Shown here: in pieces, positions 1 through 5,532 of the stretch
Numbering within the stretch: position 1 is the first letter of the stretch
How the letters are laid out: each line of letters begins with the position of its first letter
Origin: CAZBWE01 sp964568985
Lineage (GTDB): Bacteria > Planctomycetota > Phycisphaerae > Sedimentisphaerales > Anaerobacaceae
Reading direction: 5' to 3'
Assembly (NCBI GenBank): GCA_964568985.1
Contig: CAZMSP010000038.1
Span: 1 to 16,623, forward strand
Length of the DNA: 16,623 nucleotides
Position numbers and translations under genes: made by a program
The notes under the pieces: model-generated
The model's database searches: none
The model's input: only the letters and a program-made list of their open reading frames with translations
What the model was told of the DNA's origin: nothing

Positions 1-85
1 GATTTCATAATAATATCAAAATCTTTTTCGCATTACAATAATCCCGGATTTTTTACTTTATTTTTTGTCCTGTTTACCCTGCTTG

Positions 86-140
86 CCCTGCGAAGCCCGT
101 TTCTTAGGGCGAAGTAGGGAGCTTGTCGAAGGGCTGACCC
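86..140. repeat. REP-like interrupted palindrome
   Basis: An imperfect hairpin: CCCT (86-89) pairs with AGGG (116-119) and GCCC (95-98) pairs with GGGC (107-110), separated by purine-rich internal-loop segments. It is followed at 121-140 by GCTTGTCGAAGGGCTGACCC, which resembles widespread intergenic repeats built on the core TTCGACAAGC. No coding potential is seen around it. The match to a repeat family is from memory of such motifs; copy number in this genome cannot be judged from the window. Confidence 0.45.
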
Positions 141-245
141 TCTATTTTCTCCATTTCTCCTATTTCCCCAGTATGGTATCCCCAGATTTCCCCTCACTTT
201 TTCAACAGTCCTACTGTCCCTATTTATTGTTACGATTTTAATACT

Positions 246-261
246 ACCAGTTTCAACTGGT
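246..261. repeat. 16-bp palindrome
   Basis: ACCAGTT and AACTGGT are perfect inverted arms around a TC centre; as RNA it would fold as 6 bp with a TTCA loop. No U-tract follows on either strand, so it is not a convincing terminator. It sits 62 bp upstream of the M50 protease remnant and could be an operator or a dispersed palindromic repeat. The rest of 1-322 shows no gene. Confidence 0.4.
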
Positions 262-322
262 GGGTATTTACTTCATAGTTTGTGATTCGAAGAAAATTCC
301 GGTATTATGGCTGGAATGAATA

Positions 323-493
323 ATGATTATGATTATATTAGGCTTTGCGTGGTATGTGGTATTCGTACTGTCACTGAGCTTTCACGAGGCAGCGCATGCA
401 TTTGTCGCGACGAAGCTCGGCGATAAGACCGCATTTTACAGTGGAGTTTTCATTGCCTCTTTCCTTACTTCGTCTTATATAACTCAAAAATAG
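323..493 (+). pseudogene. Truncated M50 (site-2) protease, N-terminal remnant
   Basis: A 56-codon ORF encodes a hydrophobic stretch (about residues 3-18) running into FHEAAHAFVATKLGDKTA. This is the first transmembrane helix plus the HExxH zinc motif (His-Glu-Ala-Ala-His, residues 21-25) and the LGD(P/K)TA segment typical of M50 site-2 intramembrane proteases. Family members are usually over 200 residues and carry a second metal ligand in a C-terminal NPxxxxD-like motif. Here similarity ends after about residue 38 and a stop comes at codon 57, so a functional protease is not expected. No continuation was found in other frames before the lipoprotein gene on the opposite strand begins at 508. 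It is best read as a decaying gene left by a deletion; a functional micropeptide is possible but less likely. Confidence 0.6.
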
Positions 494-501
494 TCGCTAT
501 T
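489..501 (-). terminator. Weak candidate terminator of the lipoprotein gene
   Basis: Just past the stop of the minus-strand lipoprotein gene, AATAG and CTATT form a 5-bp AT-rich stem with a 3-nt loop. On the minus strand the hairpin is followed by a short T run. The stem is weak, so termination is only a possibility. Confidence 0.25.
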
Positions 502-507
502 ACTGCA

Positions 508-888
508 TCATATTTCCAAGTCGGATGCATCGCCGCCTTTTTCTTTCAGCTTATTGTAATATATCATAAACTTCTCATTAAGTGCAGATATTGATTTAGT
601 TATACTTTCAATCTCAGATGTTATCTGTTTTGCTTCAGTATCCGACACTTCGGCAGATGAAATGTTCTTGAACTTGGCAAGCAGCTTTTCAATCTCACTT
701 TCTTTGGCTGCGAGGTCTTCTTTATATTTCATTGCCATTGAACGGAGCTGATTTATGTCCATTTTTTCTACTTCGGCCTTAATCTCGCTGATGGATTTGT
801 TTTCGTCGTTCTTTTGGCTGCATCCGAGCAATACCAGTGAGCATAGCAATAGTAGAAAATAGAGGGCAGTTTTCTTTGCGGTTCTCAT
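508..888 (-). CDS. Small coiled-coil lipoprotein of unknown function
   Basis: The 126-residue product starts with a type II signal peptide: basic MRTAKK, a hydrophobic core at about residues 8-21, and the lipobox Leu-Leu-Gly-Cys with the lipidated Cys at position 23. A hydrophilic, Lys/Glu-rich, alanine-bearing helical region follows (about 34-118) with heptad-like spacing of Leu/Ile/Met, suggesting a coiled coil. No enzymatic motif is seen. The start is supported by AAAGGA about 8 nt upstream of the ATG. It lies 77 bp downstream of murA on the same strand, with a hairpin repeat between them, so co-transcription is possible. By structure it should sit on the periplasmic face of a membrane and may act as a spacer or adaptor, but no family was recognised. 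Confidence 0.8.
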   Translation of the reverse strand: MRTAKKTALYFLLLLCSLVLLGCSQKNDENKSISEIKAEVEKMDINQLRSMAMKYKEDLAAKESEIEKLLAKFKNISSAEVSDTEAKQITSEIESITKSISALNEKFMIYYNKLKEKGGDASDLEI

Positions 889-920
889 CTTTCAATCCTT
901 TCAAATATTTGATGGGATTA

Positions 921-955
921 CCCCCGTTCTTGTCTTTGACAAGAAGACACGGGGG
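921..955. repeat. Hairpin repeat between murA and the lipoprotein gene
   Basis: Two stacked stems: CCCCCGT (921-927) pairs with ACGGGGG (949-955), and TCTTGTC (928-934) pairs with GACAAGA (938-944) around a TTT loop, leaving a 4-nt bulge. No T-tract follows on either strand, so it is not a classical intrinsic terminator. Its right end, GGGGCAAGGTT (952-962), recurs at 2350-2360 next to another hairpin, which suggests a dispersed repeat family. On murA mRNA it lies just past the stop codon and may stabilise the 3' end. Confidence 0.6.
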
Positions 956-965
956 CAAGGTTAAG

Positions 966-2234
966 CTATACGCTTTCTCTAACTATTTTTGCACCGACCG
1001 GATTTAGCCTCTCTTCGATTCTTTCATAGCCACGGTCGATATGATAGACCCTGTTGATGGTCGTAGTTCCTTCAGCGGCCAATCCGGCTAAAACCAATGC
1101 CGCCGAGGCCCGCAGGTCCGAAGCCATTACAGGGGCAGCAATTAATTTTTTTACGCCGGCTACAATGATGGTCGGCCCTTCCTTTCGCAAATCGGCTGCC
1201 ATTCGGCTTAACTCAGCAACGTGCATAAACCTGTCGGGAAAGATTTTTTCGATTATGATACTGTTGCCCTCGGCAAGTGACAGAAGGGTCATAAACTGCG
1301 CCTGCAAATCGGTAGGGAAGCCCGGATATGGCTGAGTGGTAATATCGGTCGGCTTTATGGAAGCATTACGAACAACGATACATCCGTCATCAGTCGGCTC
1401 AACCGTTACCCCGATACTTCTTAACTTGTCTACAACGGCCATCATATCACCGAGCCGACAGTTGTGCATCTGTAAATGGCCTGCTGTAATAGCAGCGGCG
1501 ACCATAAATGTTCCGGCCTCAATTCTGTCCGGAATTACCTCGTATTCGGCTGGATGCAACTGCTTAACTCCTTCAATAACCAGCCGAGGTGAGCCGATGC
1601 CCATTATCCTTGCGCCCATTTTATTGAGGCAATTTGCCAAGTCAGCTATTTCCGGTTCACATGCAGCCGATTCAATAACAGTTCTGCCCTTTGCCAGTGT
1701 CGCGGCCGTAAGCACGTTTGCGGTCCCGAGGACTGTCGAGCCGAATGGGCCGCCCATAAAAATTTCCTTGCCTGTCAAACCATTTTTGGCTTCTGCTATG
1801 ATATAACCATTTTTAATATGGATTTTTGCACCAAGTTCCCTCAGTCCTCTGATGTGAATATCAATTGGCCTATAGCCAATAGCACAACCCCCGGGCATTG
1901 AGACTTCTGCTCTGCCGCAGCGAGCAAGCAGCGGACCGAGTATGCAAATACTGGCCCGCATCCTGCGGACAATCTCGTAGTCCCCTACAGGACTATCAAT
2001 TACCGTTGAATCTATACACAAATCGCCGTTTTTGTCTCTGGCTACCTTACAGCCCAGCCCTTCGAGCAATTGACTACATACATCAATATCGGAAAGATGC
2101 GGTACTGCTGAAAGGACTGATTTGCCGCCGGCTAAAATACCTGCAGCCATTATCGGTAAAGAGGCGTTCTTCGAGCCATTCACAATAACGCTGCCGGAAA
2201 GTCGAACAGGTCCTTCAATGCGGAATATGTCCAT
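966..2234 (-). CDS. murA: UDP-N-acetylglucosamine 1-carboxyvinyltransferase
   Basis: MurA transfers enolpyruvate from PEP to UDP-GlcNAc, the first committed cytoplasmic step of peptidoglycan synthesis. The 422-residue length is normal for the family. Visible signatures are NGSKNASLP near the N-terminus with the catalytic Lys22-Asn23 pair, RASICILGPLLAR around residue 93, and the active-site loop PGGCAIGYRP with Cys117, equivalent to E. coli Cys115. That Cys is the fosfomycin target, so the enzyme should be fosfomycin-sensitive; some phyla carry Asp there. YPGFPTDLQAQF in the second half holds the substrate-binding Asp region. The ATG is preceded by AAGGA about 10 nt upstream and by a good sigma70-like promoter (2263-2291). 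The gene is divergent from the CPBP protease gene and followed by a hairpin repeat and a small lipoprotein gene. Its presence shows that the organism makes peptidoglycan precursors. Confidence 0.97.
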   Translation of the reverse strand: MDIFRIEGPVRLSGSVIVNGSKNASLPIMAAGILAGGKSVLSAVPHLSDIDVCSQLLEGLGCKVARDKNGDLCIDSTVIDSPVGDYEIVRRMRASICILGPLLARCGRAEVSMPGGCAIGYRPIDIHIRGLRELGAKIHIKNGYIIAEAKNGLTGKEIFMGGPFGSTVLGTANVLTAATLAKGRTVIESAACEPEIADLANCLNKMGARIMGIGSPRLVIEGVKQLHPAEYEVIPDRIEAGTFMVAAAITAGHLQMHNCRLGDMMAVVDKLRSIGVTVEPTDDGCIVVRNASIKPTDITTQPYPGFPTDLQAQFMTLLSLAEGNSIIIEKIFPDRFMHVAELSRMAADLRKEGPTIIVAGVKKLIAAPVMASDLRASAALVLAGLAAEGTTTINRVYHIDRGYERIEERLNPVGAKIVRESV

Positions 2235-2262
2235 AATTCATTATCCTTGAAAAGATACGACT

Positions 2263-2291
2263 AATGTAATACAAGAGAGCTTTATTTTCAA
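2263..2291 (-). promoter_or_regulatory. Candidate sigma70 promoter of murA
   Basis: Reading the minus strand, TTGAAA (-35, plus positions 2286-2291) and TACATT (-10, 2263-2268) are spaced by exactly 17 bp, about 30 bp before the murA start. The -35 box abuts the hairpin repeat at 2293-2353. Confidence 0.5.
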
Positions 2292-2292
2292 G

Positions 2293-2353
2293 CCCCGTTA
2301 GAAGTTAGTTGCGAAGTCTGACTCGGACAGGTTCGCCCAACATTCTAACGGGG
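2293..2353. repeat. 61-nt long-hairpin repeat
   Basis: A perfect 11-bp inverted repeat, CCCCGTTAGAA (2293-2303) against TTCTAACGGGG (2343-2353), encloses a further complementary pair: GTTGCGAA in the left arm with TTCG and CAAC in the right arm, broken by a 2-nt bulge. It sits in the divergent spacer between murA and the CPBP gene. The right flank GGGGCAAGGTT matches that of the hairpin at 921-955. It could affect either divergent transcript, but as a palindromic element with shared ends it looks more like a small non-autonomous repeat. Confidence 0.65.
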
Positions 2354-2377
2354 CAAGGTTCTCAAAAGATTGGAACA

Positions 2378-3304
2378 ATGAATATTCTTGAGATTATCAA
2401 ACAACTCAACAACATCATAAGCATGCCGGATATTATCATCTGCCTGCCGGGAATAACATTATTAGCTTATTGGCTGCTAAAGACATCTCTGGGCACAAAT
2501 GCTTTAGCGGATTCCGTACCTCGTCGAAATAATATGCCCCTTTATCTTCCATTTATCCCCTTTCTTATCTGGTTTGGTGTTGTTTCGCTTGCAATATCAG
2601 CTACCAGATGGCTTCTACCGGATTTGCCTGATTGGCAGAGCGATTTTTTGGACAATCTTATTCTCTGTATTGGCGCGATACCAACAATAGCTGTAATCGT
2701 TTTTTTAGTCAGAGCCACTTTTGCCCGCAAGCTGAAAGGATTTGGCCTGAATTTGAAAACAATCCACAAAGACTTTTTAGTCGCTTTTATAAATCTGTTG
2801 TCAATCTGGCCTTTGATGTTTGCAGCGTTAATTGTAACGATATTTTTTGGGAAACTTATCTGGGGACCGGATTTTAATTTAGAGCAACACGAGCAGCTAA
2901 AAACGATAACAGAATACCCGCAACTGTCACTGAGAGTTTTGGTTATTATCACAACGGTTGTGGTAGGACCTGTACTTGAAGAGATGCTTTTTCGCGGCCT
3001 GCTCCAGACAACAGTACGCTCCTATCTTTCGGATTCCGAATTTCGGATTTCGAGTTTCCGGCCAGAGCTACGGCAAGGCCTTCGCCTTGACGAGTGTCGT
3101 CAAGGGGCATGGCTTGCAATTTTAATAAGCTCCGGGTTATTCGCAATTGTACATGCAAACGCAGGGCACTGGCCGGCACTATTTATGTTAGGGCTATGTC
3201 TGGGCTATTCGTATGAAAAGAGCGGCTCGCTGCTTCGGCCTATATTTATCCACTCGTTTTTCAACGCAATTATTATAATAGTGGTCTTGCTCGCCTCGGC
3301 GTAG
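2378..3304 (+). CDS. CPBP family intramembrane metal-independent/glutamic-type protease
   Basis: A 308-residue polytopic membrane protein with about eight hydrophobic segments. The Abi/CPBP signatures are all present: EEMLFR (Glu201-Glu202, Arg206), the second motif FAIVHAN with His259, and the third motif HSFFN with His292 and Asn296. These are the presumed catalytic residues of the CAAX-protease/bacteriocin-processing superfamily, which cleaves substrates within the membrane. I chose the ATG at 2378 because the upstream in-frame extension (from 2309) would be encoded inside a hairpin repeat and has no family resemblance. Residues 218-244 are an odd, charged 27-residue insertion between the EExxxR helix and the next membrane helix, encoded by a palindromic repeat. 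It probably forms an extra loop and leaves all catalytic motifs intact. Substrate unknown. The flavoprotein gene follows 66 bp downstream. Confidence 0.88.
   Translation: MNILEIIKQLNNIISMPDIIICLPGITLLAYWLLKTSLGTNALADSVPRRNNMPLYLPFIPFLIWFGVVSLAISATRWLLPDLPDWQSDFLDNLILCIGAIPTIAVIVFLVRATFARKLKGFGLNLKTIHKDFLVAFINLLSIWPLMFAALIVTIFFGKLIWGPDFNLEQHEQLKTITEYPQLSLRVLVIITTVVVGPVLEEMLFRGLLQTTVRSYLSDSEFRISSFRPELRQGLRLDECRQGAWLAILISSGLFAIVHANAGHWPALFMLGLCLGYSYEKSGSLLRPIFIHSFFNAIIIIVVLLASA
3029..3109 (+). repeat. Palindromic repeat inserted in frame in the CPBP gene
   Basis: These 81 nt (27 codons) are made almost entirely of inverted repeats: TCCGAA/TTCGGA (3035-3047), CAAGGC/GCCTTG around CTTC (3074-3089), and CTTGACGA/TCGTCAAG around GTG (3086-3104). 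The encoded residues are charged and break an otherwise standard CPBP alignment between the EExxxR helix and the WLAILISS helix. The length is a multiple of three, so the frame is kept. This resembles in-gene palindromic elements such as those of Rickettsia, though no homology to them is claimed. Confidence 0.6.
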
Positions 3305-3370
3305 CCATAAGCGAAACCGGGATTCAATAGCTCGCCATTGGCTTTTGCATAATTGTAATAGGATTAGTCA

Positions 3371-4690
3371 ATGGGGGCTTTGTGGTTACCATTGAATAGT
3401 TTTATGCGGACAAAGATTTGCGTAATTGGTGCAGGGCCGGCAGGCCTGATGGCGGCGATTTCCTCTGCTGGAGCAGGCTGCCCGACAATAATAATCGAGG
3501 CCAATACGAGCGCCGGCCGAAAGCTGCTCCTGACAGGGGCAGGACGGTGTAACCTCACACACCAAACCGAGCCGGCTGAGATTGTCCGAGAGTTCGGCGC
3601 CAAAGGTAGATTCCTGAGTTTCTGTCTGTATCAATACCCGCCAAAATACGTTCAGGATTTTTTCGCAGGACTGGGACTTCGACTGAAGATTGAAAAAGAC
3701 GTAGGTTCGGCAAGCTCACTACAAGGCTGTGTATTTCCGGCCAGCGACCGTGCCAGCGATGTAAGGGACATTCTCGTGGAGCGGGCGAAAAAGCTCGGCG
3801 TAAGATTCCTGTACGACAAGCGAGTCAAAAGTATTGCCAAAGAAAACCGCACGTTTATTATCCGCACCGAAAAAGAGCCGATCCATGCAGAAAAGCTTAT
3901 TGTCGCGACCGGCGGGCTATCGTGGCCGAAGACCGGCTCAACCGGCGATGGTTACAGATTTGCAAAAGAGCTGGGACACACAATCACCGAGCCAAAGCCA
4001 TCTTTAGTGCCGCTTGTAACTCGTGAAGACTGGCCGAAACAGCCCGCCACACGAATGGCGGGCAAGCTTGCAGGGACCGCTGTGGAAGATGTCAAAGTGT
4101 CAGCACACATCAATAAGAAGAAGATTACCACGGCCGGGGCGATTATTTTTACAGAGGATGGTATAGGCGGTCCTGCGGTGCTGGATATGAGCCGACATCT
4201 GGCCGATTATCTTCCAGCCAGCAGAACGCCCGTCGGCATTTTGCTGGATTTGGCGCCACAGGTTAAAGAGGCGGAGCTTGAAAGAAAAATTACAGAACTC
4301 ATAGCTATAAATCCCAAAAAGAAGATTGTCAATATCCTGACTGAATTTGTGCCGAAGCGTCTTTCAATTGTCCTGTGCGGGCAGGCCGGATGCGGCGATG
4401 AATTTGCGGCCGGTCAGCTTAAAAAAGATGTGCGAAGAAAGCTGGTGCGGATTCTCAAGGCCTTGCCGATTTCTGTTGTGAGCACTCGACCGATAGATGA
4501 GGCGACGGTTACACATGGCGGGGTAAGTGTCGCAGAAATTGAGCCGAAGACGATGGAGTCGAAGATTTGTCCGGGCTTATTTTTTGCAGGCGAGGTAATT
4601 GATGCCGACGGCCCCTGCGGCGGATATAATCTCCAGATGTGCTGGTCAACCGGCGCCTTAGCCGGCTCCTCGGCCGCAAAAGGACTTTAG
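3371..4690 (+). CDS. HI0933/BaiN-like FAD-dependent oxidoreductase
   Basis: A 439-residue flavoprotein. The N-terminal Rossmann motif is GAGPAG (residues 20-25), followed by an acidic strand end (IIIEAN) and the family hallmark GRKLLLTGAGRCNLTH (49-64). The C-terminal hallmark GLFFAGEVIDADGPCGGYN (about 403-421) completes the FAD site. These are diagnostic of the HI0933/YhiN/BaiN group (COG2081), predicted NAD(P)/FAD oxidoreductases. The physiological substrate is generally unknown; one member, BaiN, acts on bile-acid intermediates, which should not be assumed here. The ATG at 3371 has AGGA 7 nt upstream. ATG 3404 (residue 12) is nearer to where homologues begin but lacks a visible ribosome site. 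The gene ends in the convergent spacer holding the hairpin at 4735-4754. No signal peptide is seen, so it is cytoplasmic. Confidence 0.9.
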   Translation: MGALWLPLNSFMRTKICVIGAGPAGLMAAISSAGAGCPTIIIEANTSAGRKLLLTGAGRCNLTHQTEPAEIVREFGAKGRFLSFCLYQYPPKYVQDFFAGLGLRLKIEKDVGSASSLQGCVFPASDRASDVRDILVERAKKLGVRFLYDKRVKSIAKENRTFIIRTEKEPIHAEKLIVATGGLSWPKTGSTGDGYRFAKELGHTITEPKPSLVPLVTREDWPKQPATRMAGKLAGTAVEDVKVSAHINKKKITTAGAIIFTEDGIGGPAVLDMSRHLADYLPASRTPVGILLDLAPQVKEAELERKITELIAINPKKKIVNILTEFVPKRLSIVLCGQAGCGDEFAAGQLKKDVRRKLVRILKALPISVVSTRPIDEATVTHGGVSVAEIEPKTMESKICPGLFFAGEVIDADGPCGGYNLQMCWSTGALAGSSAAKGL

Positions 4691-4692
4691 CC

Positions 4693-4719
4693 ACAGATTA
4701 CACAGATTTTACAGAGCGA
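4693..4719. repeat. Three 9-bp tandem units (ACAGATTnn)
   Basis: ACAGATTAC, ACAGATTTT and ACAGAGCGA follow one another directly, starting 2 bp after the stop codon of the flavoprotein gene. Similar CCACAGATTACACAGATT strings recur as intergenic repeats in many environmental bacterial genomes (from memory). Confidence 0.5.
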
Positions 4720-4734
4720 TTCAATAGTATTGTT

Positions 4735-4754
4735 ATTCCCGCAAAGGCGGGAAT
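4735..4754. repeat. dRS3-like palindrome / likely bidirectional terminator
   Basis: ATTCCCGC and GCGGGAAT form a perfect 8-bp stem around AAAG. The 20 bp fit the neisserial dRS3 consensus ATTCCC-N8-GGGAAT exactly. It lies in the spacer between the convergent flavoprotein gene (plus) and the mutS-linked membrane protein gene (minus). On the plus strand it is followed by CTATTTTTT, so it can serve as an intrinsic terminator for the flavoprotein gene. The rest of the spacer, 4755-4914, shows no gene, RNA or repeat that I could recognise. Confidence 0.65.
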
Positions 4755-4914
4755 CTATTTTTTCTGTGAGGCACAAGAATAACAAATCAGCCGGACAATT
4801 TGGTAGATTTGAGTCGATTCTGAACTTAGGACTGCGTAGGTTTATGCCACTTGACAAATGGTCGCCAGCAGAGTGAGATGTCATCGAGTATTAAAACTTG
4901 CCATTAGCTCTTAC

Positions 4915-5514
4915 TTAGTTTTTGTGCCTATAATTGGGATCGTGCACTCGTTGTTGTTCAACAAGATTAACCTCCATTTCATAGAGCTTCTTATGACAAT
5001 CTTCTACCTCGATTCGTATATCAGTGATGTTTTTAAGAACAGATTCGTTTTCGTGCGTGACGGCTATATATCTGCTAAGAGGATTATCATACGTTATGAT
5101 GGGATTTTCAAATCTCTTGAGTATCGGGATCTCATTCACTCCCGAGGAGACCTCCTCGTTTTTTGGGAGATCTGAGACAAGGAAGTCTCCACCGGTTACC
5201 CAAGCTAATGGTGTGATGTACCAAATATTATTACTCCTAACTTGTACACTCATTGTCTCTGGAAATAGGTAGGCATTTTTAGCGTGAGAATTTGATATTC
5301 GCGCGAGAATGAGTAATGCAAGTGTATCGTTAAGTGTACTCCTTCCTGTGAAAGTGTATGGCACAAACAATTTGAGTTTGGGTTCTCGGTTCTCCCACCA
5401 ATCGCATAGTTGGGTAACAGTTAGTATTAGCGCTGCGATAGAACCAGTGGTGACCAATATCTGCCATACACGGGCAGCGCGCTTATGTTTCTCGTTGCCA
5501 GTTTCCTCTTGCAC
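4915..5514 (-). CDS. Single-pass membrane protein of unknown function downstream of mutS
   Basis: A 199-residue protein not recognised as any family. A short, charged N-terminus (residues 1-14) precedes one hydrophobic segment (about 16-37) ending in the aromatic CDWW boundary. About 160 mostly polar residues with beta-like patterns follow, probably on the extracytoplasmic side. Only single Cys residues occur (37 and 173) and no catalytic motif is apparent. The start is GTG, chosen because AAGGAAGGAG, the strongest ribosome binding site in the window, ends about 8 nt before it. The gene begins 18 bp after the mutS stop on the same strand, so it is probably the last cistron of the obgE-mutS operon. 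A role in repair is not implied by position. It could be a recently inserted accessory gene. Confidence 0.7.
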   Translation of the reverse strand: MQEETGNEKHKRAARVWQILVTTGSIAALILTVTQLCDWWENREPKLKLFVPYTFTGRSTLNDTLALLILARISNSHAKNAYLFPETMSVQVRSNNIWYITPLAWVTGGDFLVSDLPKNEEVSSGVNEIPILKRFENPIITYDNPLSRYIAVTHENESVLKNITDIRIEVEDCHKKLYEMEVNLVEQQRVHDPNYRHKN

Positions 5515-5532
5515 TTTTCTGCTCCTTCCTTA

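Noticed and set aside
921..955. Hairpin as the intrinsic terminator of murA
   Set aside because: The stem is strong but no T-tract follows on either strand; a repeat element is the better reading.
1054..2188. Three plus-strand ORFs opposite murA (up to 156 codons)
   Set aside because: They are antisense shadows of a clear murA gene, with no family resemblance and low-complexity composition.
2309..2377. N-terminal extension of the CPBP protein
   Set aside because: It is encoded in the right part of the 61-nt hairpin repeat and is polar, not a signal or membrane segment.
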